A stretch of DNA of 64,000 bases from Gordionus sp. m RMFG-2023 (lineage: Eukaryota > Nematomorpha > Gordioida > Chordodea > Parachordodidae). The notes under the pieces were generated by a model. The model did no database searches. It was not told the DNA's origin and was given only the letters and a program-made list of their open reading frames with translations. A program made the position numbers and the translations under genes. The DNA lies in contig NC_088777.1 in the NCBI RefSeq assembly GCF_954871325.1, positions 48,027,366 to 48,091,365 on the forward strand, in the 5' to 3' direction. This document shows, in pieces, positions 49,001-58,364 of the stretch (positions are counted from its first letter, which is position 1; each line of letters begins with the position of its first letter).

Positions 49001-52000
49001 CTAGAGATCTGCAAAGTTAGGCCCAGCCCGGGGCTGGGGCCTAATTTTATTTAAACTAATCGGTTTCGGGCCGGGCCTAATATTTTTAAAAAATTCGGAC
49101 CGGGCCGGGTCTGGTCGGGTCGGATTTTGGATTTTTTTTAAAATATATCTAAATTTTATATCAGCCCGGTCCGGTCCCTAACGAAATTTTTTTTATCCCG
49201 AAAAGCTCCTGACCAAAAACGAATTTATTAATTTAATTATTTATTTTGATTGTAAAAAAAATATTAGCGCTTATAATAGCATTTTTATCCAATTCTTTTT
49301 GAGGCGCTAGATTCTTCCTGCGGGTGATGGGTATATCATGTTAGAGTTAATTGACCTATTGCCAATATATATATATATTATAAACCACCTAAAGGTTAAT
49401 AAAATTTTTTTAAATTTAATCGGGAATTCTTTTTTTTGGCAAAAATCGGATTCTGCTAAAGCGATGTATTCCAATGTATGTAAAATGCCTTTCCTATAAA
49501 TTTCAGGAAATTTTGATTATAACATATAAGATTCCAAGAAATCATCCTAATGCTACGATTATATTTGTAGGAATTGACGGAAAAACGAATATTCTGGAAG
49601 ATATCTTAGAAGAAAACAAAATTAATATTAAACTCATAAAAATAAATAATTTAAATTAGAGTATAATATGCTAATTTTTAAAAACGGCTAGCTCAATATT
49701 TTATCTGGAATATTACGCAAGCATGGCGATTTTGCTCATAGATGGCAGGGTTCGAACATCTATAAACTAAATCTCGAGAAATAGTCAACATTTTTTTCTG
49801 GCTATAATATTGAGTTAGTCTTTTTAAGAATCGGCTCAAAACAAGCTGATTAGCAACACTAATCAGGGCCATGCAAAGACTTGTCGAGGCCCATAACGAA
49901 AATGAATTCGTCGACCCTTTTAAAAAAACCTCCTATTCACCTAAGCTTTAAAAAAGATCACAAATTAGCAGACCTAAGTTTATTCGCGAATAAATAGCTT
50001 AGAACAAGGATTAGACAATATTTATGCAGTATATTATTTATAATAGCGAAATATAAATAATTTGTAAGAAAAAAATGAAATGGAGATAATATAATATTAA
50101 GCATAATTTATATAATAAATATACTTTTTTTATCAAAAAAAATATTATACTTTCATTGTATAACAAATTTTGGCGGCCCAGAATTTATATAAATACAGAG
50201 GTTTCGCTATGTTTTGAAAATGATTTTTTAAAAAAAGGTTAATTTAGCATTTCCTTTTCGTTTTAATAATTAGCAACTTTGTATTCGCCTATTTTAAAAA
50301 ATAAATATCATTAGGGTAGGGGTGCCCGAAAGATTAGAAGTATATAGCACCTCATCGCCCCGCTCTTCTGACACCACTTTATAAAAATGGGACAAATTTT
50401 TTGGTAACTGAGGGATTATTAATATCCAAATATATTTTAAATATTTTTTCTCTAAATTCTCATATAATTTGATATTTAAAATTCAAAGATCTTCAGATTA
50501 CCAAGACAGTCCTCGCATCATATTCCCAACCCAACCGCCCATCCCTTATTTTCCCCGACACAAATTCAAAAAACAGTCACTCAACTATCCTCATTTATCG
50601 GATGCCAATCGCAGCAATCACGTTGATCAAAATGGTGGCTGTGACGATATATACATTACTCGTCTACAAAAGGTGCCCGAAGCCGCTGAAGATTATGGTG
50701 CGGATGATAGTCACGGTTTTCCAAAAAATACATTATTTGCGTGATAGAATCCTCTAAAAACACGTTCGGCTCGTGATTCATCAAAATTTTTATTATTTGG
50801 AGGGCTGGACAGATTTAAACTTATAATTTTTAAATAGGATTGAATCGGACCATAAAGTTAGACACCCTCCTATACACTCATGAGGTATATGTACTTCAAC
50901 ACTATTTTCGATTTTTTTTTATCAGAGTTATTAAAAGTATCAAAATATAGATACAAAATGTTATATCCTATCTTGTCACATTTTTATAAAAAGTATAGGT
51001 ATTTATTTTTAGGTACATTTTTATTTTACTTTTTTTTAATGATAATGATATTAGAATTAAATAAACGCGCCAGACAAATTTTATTTAACAACTCTGATAT
51101 TTATATTTTAAACACATTTTTTAAGAACGTATTTGTATTTATATTCAAATAGCTTTTTGAATTGTATATATATTGTTGAAAATATGCCCAACCCTGTTGG
51201 TAAGTAAGCACATATTCCGTCTTTATTTTTATTTGGGGAAAATGCTTTTTTGACAAACTTTTCCTTTTCATAGTATATTGCAAAATAAAAATGAACCAAA
51301 TTAACTACTTTAGAAAAGTAATATAAAATAAAATAGGACGACCCATCTAACACTTACATCTTCTATCCACCTCATTCTACCCTTAATTTTTTCTCTCTTT
51401 TATTCATTTCCTATTCATCTACCTTATCTTCCAATTTTTTAAAAAAGTTTTGCATCGCATTTAAACCGAGAATAATACAATTATCCTTATTAATTAAATT
51501 AGAAATGATTCTAAATGATACTTTATGAAGTAAAATCCTCTATGTCAGATTCCCAGCTCACCTGTAACTTTAAATTATAAACGCACGTAGTTTTAATGTA
51601 TTTATATCCGTCGGATACTTCAATGGCTGCTAGAAATCTGCAAAAATAATTTTTTTTTAAATATATCTAAATTTATCAATTTTATAATGAATTTTTTATG
51701 TAAAATAAAAATATTTTATTTTATTTATAGAAACTAGACGCCATATGACATATATTTTTTATTTTGAGTAATTATAATTTTTTAAAAGAATTAATTTCTC
51801 GGGCCGGGTTTGAAAAATTAGGCACGATGCAGATCGCTAATACCTACTAACACTGAATTCACAGTTAGCGCGAATTCACGCTAGCCGTGAATGCATGTGT
51901 TTTGCCATAGATTATTACAGCTGACTGTCAATTGTGCCATTTTTTAATAAATGTATCTTCAGCCTATAAGATAATATTTTAATATCATTGAGATACCTAA

Positions 52001-55000
52001 TGATATATACATATATCAAGATGATAACGGTAACACAAAATGGCGCGATCCAGAAATGGTCGATATATTGGAATACCTCTCATCCCCCGCCACAGAAATT
52101 TCCGTCAAAATACACGCCTCGGCTTATTTACAACATTTATGTTTCAACCACGACGATCACAAAAACATGGCCAGGTATGGTAGAGTATGATATTTCTGTT
52201 TAGGCACCTAAGTTTATAGCGGAGAGTTAAGTGAATGTGGTTAACAAAACCTTTGGACTCAAAGGAAACGTAGTGGTTGAGAATAAAAGGAAGACCACGA
52301 TAGATTAGCATTATTTGGTTAAAATGTCGGAAAATAAATCAATTGAATATAATTGTTTAATGAATTTATTCTATAATATTAAAAAAAAATTAAAAAAAAT
52401 TGTGTATAGGAAATTGGGTGCGATTCCTATATTAATCAAATGCCTGAAACCGGGACAGCAAATTCCGTTAGAGCTGATCGCAGGCGTATGCGGAGTTTTG
52501 CGTAATTTGGCCTACGGAAAAAATAATGACGAGAGCAAGGTTATTATCAATTATATATATAAAATCAAGATCTATAGCTCCAGAGTTACATAACGATATT
52601 TTTCGGGCTATATAACCATCATTCCTTACTTATATATAAAAATGCGAATTTAAATTCTTTTTAACTTTATTCTTCCAATTCAGAATCAAGGCTATTAAAT
52701 TAAAATCTTAGGATACGTTTAATTTATACCATAAAATGTGATATTTAGATGAAATTATGTCTTTAAAAAAAAAGAACCATAATTACATTTAATAAATTCA
52801 TTCTGTATTTTTCGGAATAATATAAAAATGGGTCGTAAATAGTTCCAGACTCTGGGCAATGATTTAAGATTTGTCTCAATTCGGTGAAAAATGTTGGTCA
52901 GACAGATTCATATTTTTATCATGACGAATTCATATTTATTCAATAATTTGAAAAATGTATAAACTGATGAATGCAAAATCACTCGTGAGCCGATTTTTAA
53001 AAACGGCTAACTCAATTGCCTAAGCCTCGAGATTTCGCTAATAGATATCTAAACCTTTGTGCCATCTATGAACAAAATCTTCACCAGGCTTGCTTAATAA
53101 TTTTATGGATGAAATACTGAGTTAGCCGTTTTTAAAAATCTGATCAATTGGAACCATTTTGCATCACTAAATATGCCGAACCAAGTAACTACAATTATTT
53201 TAAAATCGATTTTACGATTTCCTTCTAAATTAGGACAGCCGATTATTATTAATTCCTAAAGTTTATAAGGCTTATAAAGTATAAATATAAATAATTTATA
53301 AAAGATGTATTTGGAGTGGGGGGGGGGGATTAAAAATATAAAGCATTTGAAAAGAAGTTTATAAAGGTAGTAGTATGTTTATTGAGAGGTTGGGGGGGGG
53401 GGAGTTAGAGGGGTTCAAGTCTCCCGAAATTTTTAATGGGTTTTCTTTAAAAAAATGAATTTTTTTAAAGAATGGCTAACAAATTTAATAAATGTATATA
53501 TATATATATATATATCATACCTCATCCCTATGATTTAGAAATTGATCGCTGCCTATGATGGCATACCCCTCTTATCCGAGTTATTTGTCAATTCAGACTC
53601 CGATGATTCATTGAAGGAGATTATAACCGGAATACTATGGAATATGTCTTCTTTAGAGGTATATATTTTTTGAAATAATTTTTTTTATTTCTTAGGATCA
53701 AATCTATACAATTCACGATTTGCCCTCTTTATAAATATTTTTTACCTTTTTATAACACTGTTTACATTTGTCCAATACTTTGGATTCTACTTTGTACTTT
53801 GAATATATTCTCAAAAAAAAAATTTAGAGAGAAATTGGTTCTATTTTTTTTAAAAAAAATCTTTTAAATTGCAAATAAAGAATAGTTGATACATAAATAT
53901 ATGCTTATTCCAGGAAATTAAGGTGCACATTCTCCAACATTGCACGACCATATTTCACAACTTGGTTATAGCGCCTCAACTCTCGGCCATGGCTTGCGTA
54001 TCCCCTAAGAACAACAAGGCGAATATGTTTCAATGGCCTACCATATTCAGAAATGTAACGGGAATTATAAGGTATTACTTTATTATTTGTTTCTAGATGC
54101 AACCATAAACGATCACACTCCTTCCTGGCAAGATTAAGTTATAATCAGAATTTTGAAACAAAATCTGTAAATCTCAATAGGAACAAATTCAACAACTAGA
54201 ACCTTGAACTAGACTGCCTTTGGCCTGAGCCATTTCTCAGCCATGTAACAATTTTTTTTAGATCTTGGTCCTACCCTCGGCCCGTTTTAAAAAAACGACA
54301 AGCTTGTAGGGAAAAAATCCTAAACTCTAAATATTTATTTTAATTTGAAAATTTTAATGGTATTTAATCTATTATTACAAAATATGTTATTAAAATTAAT
54401 CAGTCTTAAAAAAATCTTTAATCAACCATTTTCTATGATTCAAGCTCTTGCTATAACTCCGAGATTAGTAAACGAAGAGATTTATATTAGAAATATATCG
54501 AAATTATATTTTAAAATCTTCAACCTTTTTATAGGAACTGCAGTTCTGCTGACGATCCTTACTGTCGCAAATATCTTATAACACACGGTGGGGAGCATTC
54601 TTCACCCCTCAACGAATCATTAACACCCAAAATTCCTTTCAAAAACACCCATAACTCGTCGAAACCCGCTCTCCCTTTGACCAACGACTTGCTGGCTATC
54701 TGCCTTTTGGCGTTACGAAATCAAGACTGCGATAATCAGTGCGTCGAAAATTTGATGTGCACCCTTAGAAATCTTTGTTATCAGCTACCCGTATCTCTAG
54801 CTTACGATGTTCATGATAACAGTTATAAAAGCGACTCTACTCAAGGTACACAAAAAATCTATAGTATATATCGGTAGGAAGGAATTAAGGGGGGGGGGGG
54901 GGGGGTGAATGAAAAATTAAGCTGAATGAAAGACGAAAAAAGGCACGATGAATTAGATAAAATATAGTAATATTTATGGTAGATTTACTTGAGATTCTAA

Positions 55001-58000
55001 TTATGATAAGAATTTGAAGCCGAGAAGAAGTAATTATATTAAATATAGTTTCAAATATAATCTGCTTGGCTAATGGATGATTTATTTTATTATTATTGCA
55101 ATATAAAAAATGTCATTTTGGATTCTACAAATATGCAAAAAAATTTAAGAGAGATAACACCCCCAAATAGTTAAAATTAATGTATGCCCATTCATTTCAC
55201 GTAAATTTATCATAATAAACGTAACCTATATATAATATTTAGCAAACAGTGGCGGTGTCAAAAAGAAAATCTCCTTAAAGAAAAACTGCAAAACCCTTAA
55301 TTACAAGAGTGCCACATGTAATCCTTCTTCTAAAATCTCCAATGGTTTAAATATTCACAACCCTAATAAGAAGGTTATTACGAACAATGTAAATGGAGTG
55401 GAAAATCAATTGACCAAGCTCGAAGATACACCGAGTACGTCTTCAGATTATTCGTCTTCTCAAGATTGTAATAACAATAATCAAAATCAGACTAGCCCTG
55501 AATCATTGATTAATGATGGTTTGATTTATTTTTTTTAATAGTTTCGTTATTTAAATTTTAATGGTGTACCCATATGAAATTTAAATACAAAAAAAAATAT
55601 AATATCTTGACAAGTTTTTCTATATAAAATAATATTCCCTATTTATTATAGGCCATCACACATTGGGCTGTTTCAACATTCTTCAATCTTCTCTGACCCC
55701 TTACAATTCGAACACTATCAATCCAAATTCCAACAAAAATTTTCACAATTCTTCCAAACTAATCTTCGGCGAAAACGACAAAGACGGTAAAAGCAATAAT
55801 GTGGTATTCCTCCCTTCCATTCTTTATTCACAAACTCTAGCTATCAAATTGTGTTTGGGTATATTGAGAGAATGCGCTAACCCTTGCACCTTAGAAGGCT
55901 CTGCCGGCACCCTTCAAAATTTGGCCGCTTACCTAAATTGGAAAGTTTCATAATATTATATTATACTACCAATGATTCTTTTTAAGTAACCTGCCTACCC
56001 CTTAATAAATATTATAATAAACCTATATTTATTTTTATTTATATATCGAGTATTTATGCAGAAGTATCACAAAAATCTTGCCCCCTCCCCTTGAATCCTT
56101 CCCCATCATTTGAAATCGTTGTTTCTATAAAATGTAGGTTCTACCTTCCTCATGGAGGTTTCTGTTGGCTTGTGTTTATGTATGATTTCTAATGAGTTAG
56201 GTCAATCTTTTTTTTATACAACATAACCTAAAAAAAATAAAATAATTTTAGCCTTCCATTGAAATCCGTACAGCCGTTAGGAAAGAAAAGGGTCTGCCAG
56301 TGCTAGTCGAGTTACTCAAACTCGACAACCTTCACAAATCTTCCATTAGTCCCTCCACGGATAAAATCGTGTGTTCCGTACTTATGGCTCTTAGAAATCT
56401 AGCCCTAGATAATCGAAATAAGGAACTTATAGGTTTATATTTTTTCAAATTTTCACTATAATAGTATAAATAATCATATTTAAAATCCAATTTTTTTTCT
56501 TCCTAAGGTAAATACGCCATGAAAGATTTGATAGAGAAGCTTCCCGACCCTTCAAACTCAGACCACATTAATCAATCAGTCAATCACGTTAAAAATTCTG
56601 ACAATTGTGACAGAACACTTCGAGTCAACCAAGCCAAATTGAGTGCTATTTTAGCCGTTCTGCACCAGATCGTGAAAGATAATCCGGAATTTTCCCAGTA
56701 CGCGTTTCTGGAAATTCGCTCATCTTAAGATTTTTTTTATTTATCAACGAGAAATGGTGAGGGCGCTAATAAGACATTGATTTATTCCCTGAGATGCAAT
56801 TTAATTACCTTTAGAATGCTATTTAACATTTTAATTTCTACTTAAGATCCTTCCTAGAAAACAAAGGCATAGAACGATTGGTGCATCTAACCAACCATTA
56901 TGACCAAATATGCCCCGGTACCAATTATAACCCTAATTCGATGTCAACTTTAAATGGCAACGGTCCAAATAACCAAACGCTACCAAGACCCGTCAAATAC
57001 TCGTTTCAAGTAAGACCTTATATATAATCCCTTTTTTTTTAACTTTTCTTCTCCCATCATTAAGTATCCTCAGCTTTAATTCAAAAATTTTATTTTTTAA
57101 AAAGATCATTTATTACATATAATGCTGCTAGTTTTGGGGAATAATTTATAGATAAAAATTTAATAATATACTCTATAATTGAATATGATTTTATCTAGAC
57201 TAAGTAAAAATGAATTCTTATTATTTTTTAAAATCTTTACATTTTATAACAATGTTTTAAGTGTAAAAAATATATTGTTTAACCCAAAATTTTATGCGCT
57301 ACATAGATATTGCATTCCCTTTGGGGCCACAAGTCGATGCGCGAAGATTATTCTAAAGCCGGGTGGAAGGAAGAAATTTTCAAACCTCATTTGAATCCTA
57401 AATACAAGCATCTGTTTACCTCCCATGACATCAAACAACATACACCCAGTACCGGTCTTGAAAAACAAAAATCCATCAAACAGAATGGATTCAGAAACTG
57501 TGAGATATTCTATTAAAATTATATAGATATTATACAATTTTTCATCAATCCTATCATAAAATATGTTGCCTTCTCTTTTAATTTTTGAATCATTTTTTTA
57601 TTTATTTAGCCTAAAATATACGATACATTTTTTTACGAAATGTGAGAGTTATTACCATTTTAATACCAAAAAAAAATATTTAATATAAAAAAAAGTAAAC
57701 GGCACCCTAGCCACACCCTACTTCGGAGAAAATAACACCTTGAGTAGACCTATCCAATCCCAATGCCCAGATGATAAATCATTTCAGGCCTCGCCGGATC
57801 GCGTCAAAGCGAAATTTGCCAAAGGTCCCGAAAATATTCTACCCGGAAGCGACGCCCTTTTGAACCAGGATCATTATTACTATTATCTTAGAAAGGCTGC
57901 AGCACATCAAAATAACGGGGTAGAAAAAAAATAAATTTAATTTGTTGTCAGAGGCCTGCAGAGGTCAAAATTTCAGAACCTGGTCAGAAATTTTTTTTAA

Positions 58001-58364
58001 CCTGGATGACAAATTTTAGTTACTATTTCGTATTTTTTTTAATTTAATTTTTCTTGTAAATTTTGTTAAAAAATCGTATTTAATTTTTAAAATCCATTGA
58101 TTATCTTTAAGGATTTATACTCCTTTTCAATTTTCTCGTAAAATCTTAGAGTTTCCCTTGAGATCTTCTGACAAATTTCACTGCTTATAACCCTATTTTT
58201 TAAATATACAGAATGGACACATCTTTAACAGCGACATGGCAAACATGAATAGCAATATATTTTTTAAGGAACCCATCTATTCTCAAGTCAACAAATCTCG
58301 AAACAACAATCATTTATTACGTCATCACTTGGAAAATCAATCAGCAGCCGACTCATGGGTCTAA
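42742..58364 (+). CDS. p120/delta-catenin family protein (18 coding exons, 1317 aa)
   Basis: This is an armadillo-repeat protein of the p120-catenin subfamily (CTNND1, CTNND2, ARVCF, p0071). In animals these bind the juxtamembrane tail of classical cadherins, stabilise cadherins at junctions and regulate Rho GTPases; I infer the same role here. Family hallmarks, in order: [12 protein letters not shown] with GNMVP (N-terminal conserved strip); [17 protein letters not shown] and SAYLQHLCF (first ARM repeat); [53 protein letters not shown]; a Lys-rich insert; [61 protein letters not shown]; and the C-terminus [10 protein letters not shown]...ADSWV, a class-type PDZ ligand. All 17 splice junctions use GT-AG and keep frame by my count. 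The N-terminus lacks the coiled coil found in some vertebrate members, and further 5' exons are possible. It is somewhat longer than human CTNND1 because of Asn/Ser-rich spacers. Confidence 0.9.
43096..43556. mobile_element. Intron 1 with GC-rich family C copy (43180-43380)
   Basis: Within the intron, GTCGGCGATGGCCTACCCG, TTGCCCGGGCCCG and TCGGTCCGCTCC form the GC blocks of family C around an AT-rich middle. The boundaries are approximate. Confidence 0.5.
43557..43703 (+). CDS. Delta-catenin exon 2 (aa 119-167)
   Basis: Phase 0 at both ends (acceptor TTTTAG|GTG, donor CAG|GTAAAG). Encodes [19 protein letters not shown] and later [11 protein letters not shown] and SNYLEQ. These correspond to the VKTVTTRTV...GPDGLPV...SNNYIQ strip of vertebrate p120 proteins. 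Confidence 0.9.
44496..44640 (+). mobile_element. Possible tRNA-derived SINE
   Basis: AAGTTCGAATCTAGG looks like a polymerase III B box in a tRNA T-arm. It is followed by a unique body and a 3' tail of GATAAAATAAAATAAAAT type, the usual SINE layout. No clear A box was found. It lies in catenin intron 2 (43704-47693). Confidence 0.35.
45266..45672. mobile_element. GC-rich family C, reference full-length copy
   Basis: The ends are TTAGAGATCTGTAAAATTA and the complement of TTAGTGATCTGTATCGGGCC, an imperfect terminal inverted repeat. GC blocks (GGCCGGCCCGTACTCGAACC; GGGCATGGCCGGGCCGG; TTCGGGCCGGGCCGGGTAAA) flank an AT-rich middle at 45360-45510. That middle is shared, with few differences, by the copy at 51.7 kb. 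About 405 bp, non-coding. Located in catenin intron 2. Confidence 0.75.
46380..46543. mobile_element. MITE family B, copy in catenin intron 2
   Basis: Left GCTGGCTTAATAAACGAAAT, inner CGCGTGCGCTCGTAAATCGA, ACCGAATTACCCGAATTTTT and AGCAGTTACCCAAG. These match CTCGGTAGATTGAGCCGAAT and GCCATTACCCAACT of the copy at 12.0 kb. Confidence 0.55.
47694..47919 (+). CDS. Delta-catenin exon 3 (aa 168-243)
   Basis: Starts phase 0 after ATCAG and ends phase 1 at CCTG|GTAAGA. Encodes [20 protein letters not shown] and a Ser/Pro/Asn-rich linker. Linker sequence is expected here between the N-terminal strip and the ARM repeats. Confidence 0.8.
48115..48568 (+). CDS. Delta-catenin exon 4 (aa 243-394)
   Basis: Begins with two bases completing a GAT codon and ends phase 2 at CATAA|GTATAA. 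It is an Asn/His/Ser-rich linker with an internal duplication: [17 protein letters not shown] is followed about 32 residues later by [18 protein letters not shown]. Disorder is likely. Confidence 0.8.
49010..49200. mobile_element. GC-rich family C, left half, in catenin intron 4
   Basis: TAGAGATCTGCAAAGTTAGG, CCCAGCCCGGGGCTGG, TTCGGGCCGGGCCTAATATT and GACCGGGCCGGGTCTGG, then AAATATATCTAAATTTTAT as at 45.4 kb. It is truncated to the right, with a CAGCCCGGTCCGGTCCC block. Confidence 0.65.
49668..49863. mobile_element. MITE family A, copy in catenin intron 4
   Basis: TTTTTAAAAACGGCTAGCTC, AATATTTTATCTGG, then AAATCTCGAG in the centre, ATATTGAGTTAGTCTTTTTA, ATCGGCTCAAAAC and AGCAACACTAATC. The left terminus is truncated. 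Confidence 0.7.
50489..50715 (+). CDS. Delta-catenin exon 5 (aa 394-470)
   Basis: Acceptor TTCAAAG|A, entered with one base, then [20 protein letters not shown]. It ends phase 1. The donor is placed at CACG|GTTTTC; GATTATG|GTGCGG (about 22 bases earlier) has the same phase and cannot be excluded. Linker before the ARM domain, with [11 protein letters not shown] near its end. Confidence 0.7.
51625..51842. mobile_element. GC-rich family C, copy that lost its left GC block (catenin intron 5)
   Basis: CTAGAAATCTGCAAAAATAA at the left, the AT-rich middle (AAATATATCTAAATTTATCA...TTTTATGTAAAATAAAAAT...GAAACTAGACGCCAT) as at 45.4 kb, then TCGGGCCGGGTTTG, AAAAATTAGGCACGATGCAG and ATCGCTAA. Confidence 0.65.
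51852..51898. repeat. Short palindromic hairpin element
   Basis: ACTGAATTCACAGTTAGCGC followed by GAATTCACGCTAGC and CGTGAATGCATGT forms an imperfect inverted repeat of about 45 bp. Its ends resemble those of the element at 63557 (CTGAATTCATAGTT... / ...AACTGTGAATGCAG). Confidence 0.5.
52021..52174 (+). CDS. Delta-catenin exon 6 (aa 470-521; first ARM repeat)
   Basis: Encodes [20 protein letters not shown] then [22 protein letters not shown](D/Q)PELPEV and [10 protein letters not shown] are the invariant start of the p120-family ARM domain. Ends phase 2 at GCCAG|GTATGG. Confidence 0.95.
52410..52539 (+). CDS. Delta-catenin exon 7 (aa 521-564; ARM repeat)
   Basis: [20 protein letters not shown], then [20 protein letters not shown]. 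Corresponds to GIPVLVGLLDHPKKEVHLGA...ALKNISFGRD of CTNND1. Ends phase 0 at AGCAAG|GTTATT. Confidence 0.95.
52980..53170. mobile_element. MITE family A, copy in catenin intron 7
   Basis: GAGCCGATTTTTAAAAACGG, CTAACTCAATTGCCTAAGCC, TCGAGATTTCGCTAATAG, CTAAACCTTTGTGCCATC, then TACTGAGTTAGCCGTTTTTA and GCATCACTAAA. Only a short part of the left arm (the AATATTTTAGCCAG step) is deleted. Confidence 0.75.
53315..53515. repeat. G-runs and a TA microsatellite in catenin intron 7
   Basis: G-runs of about 9-10 bases lie at 53319-53328 and 53392-53401. A (TA)n tract lies at about 53493-53514, shortly before the exon 8 acceptor. Confidence 0.8.
53539..53658 (+). CDS. Delta-catenin exon 8 (aa 565-604; ARM repeat)
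   Basis: [20 protein letters not shown], then [20 protein letters not shown]. Matches NKIAIKNCDGVPALVRLLRK...LTEVITGTLWNLSSHD. Phase 0 at both ends. Confidence 0.95.
53914..54071 (+). CDS. Delta-catenin exon 9 (aa 605-657; ARM repeat)
   Basis: [20 protein letters not shown], later [15 protein letters not shown]. The second half corresponds to the VLxNxTGCLRN strip of the family. The linker between is shorter than in vertebrates. Ends phase 2 at ATAAG|GTATTA. Confidence 0.9.
54230..54310. mobile_element. Possible GC-rich family C relic in catenin intron 9
   Basis: TTTGGCCTGAGCC and TACCCTCGGCCCGTTTTAAA around a T-run suggest a decayed family C piece. Evidence is weak. Confidence 0.3.
54535..54845 (+). 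CDS. Delta-catenin exon 10 (aa 657-761; ARM repeat)
   Basis: Continues [20 protein letters not shown], then [20 protein letters not shown] and [19 protein letters not shown]. CVENxVCxLRNLSYxL is a strong family motif. A T/S/N-rich insert replaces the usual linker. Ends phase 1 at CAAG|GTACAC. Confidence 0.95.
54888..54907. repeat. Long G-run in catenin intron 10
   Basis: About 17 consecutive G followed by TGAATG. It is the longest G-run noted in the window. Confidence 0.85.
55243..55518 (+). CDS. Delta-catenin exon 11 (aa 761-853; Lys-rich insert)
   Basis: Has no start codon and is recognised by frame continuity only: phase 1 in, phase 1 out. Encodes [20 protein letters not shown] then a Ser/Asn-rich, likely disordered stretch. 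The basic cluster lies where p120 proteins carry a Lys-rich, nuclear-localisation-type loop between ARM repeats. Ends at GATG|GTTTGA. Confidence 0.85.
55652..55944 (+). CDS. Delta-catenin exon 12 (aa 853-950; ARM repeat)
   Basis: [19 protein letters not shown], a linker, then [20 protein letters not shown] and [20 protein letters not shown]. Matches [34 protein letters not shown]. Ends phase 0 at TGGAAA|GTTTCA. Confidence 0.95.
56252..56432 (+). CDS. Delta-catenin exon 13 (aa 951-1011; ARM repeat)
   Basis: [20 protein letters not shown], then [20 protein letters not shown]. Matches [19 protein letters not shown] and ATALRNMALDVRNKELIG. Ends phase 1 at ATAG|GTTTAT. The intron that follows is only about 75 bp. 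Confidence 0.95.
56508..56697 (+). CDS. Delta-catenin exon 14 (aa 1011-1074; ARM repeat)
   Basis: [20 protein letters not shown]..., then [20 protein letters not shown]. Equivalent to GKYAMRDLVHRLPGG...VCCTLHEVITKN. The donor is CCCA|GTACGC (phase 2). The frame runs on for about 10 codons to a stop, so the donor is needed for continuity. Confidence 0.9.
56847..57009 (+). CDS. Delta-catenin exon 15 (aa 1074-1128)
   Basis: [20 protein letters not shown], then an Asn-rich loop and PRPVKYSFQ. GIEKLVxI is the family equivalent. Ends phase 0 at TTTCAA|GTAAGA. Confidence 0.9.
57307..57499 (+). CDS. Delta-catenin exon 16 (aa 1129-1193; end of ARM domain)
   Basis: [25 protein letters not shown], equivalent to [20 protein letters not shown] of the family. 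A basic tail follows. Ends phase 1 at AACT|GTGAGA. Confidence 0.95.
57696..57919 (+). CDS. Delta-catenin exon 17 (aa 1193-1267)
   Basis: [20 protein letters not shown] and a Lys/Pro/Tyr-containing tail with [12 protein letters not shown]. Weakly conserved C-terminal tail. Ends phase 0 at ACGGG|GTAGAA. Confidence 0.85.
57945..58020. mobile_element. GC-rich family C left-end relic in catenin intron 17
   Basis: GTCAGAGGCCTGCAGAGGTC, CAGAACCTGGTCAGAAATT and AACCTGGATGACAAATTTT resemble the decayed left end of family C (compare AGAGACCTGCAGGCCCGG at 38763). Confidence 0.35.
58212..58364 (+). CDS. Delta-catenin exon 18 (aa 1268-1317; PDZ-binding C-terminus)
   Basis: [34 protein letters not shown] and [11 protein letters not shown], then TAA at 58362. 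PxYxQVNK and the DSWV end are shared with CTNND2, ARVCF and p0071. They are absent from vertebrate CTNND1, so this protein keeps the PDZ-ligand form. Confidence 0.95.
   Translation, partial: NGHIFNSDMANMNSNIFFKEPIYSQVNKSRNNNHLLRHHLENQSAADSWV

Noticed and set aside
54345-54581. Plus-strand open frame overlapping the start of catenin exon 10
   Set aside because: It is intron sequence read in another frame; the exon starts at 54535 in a different phase.
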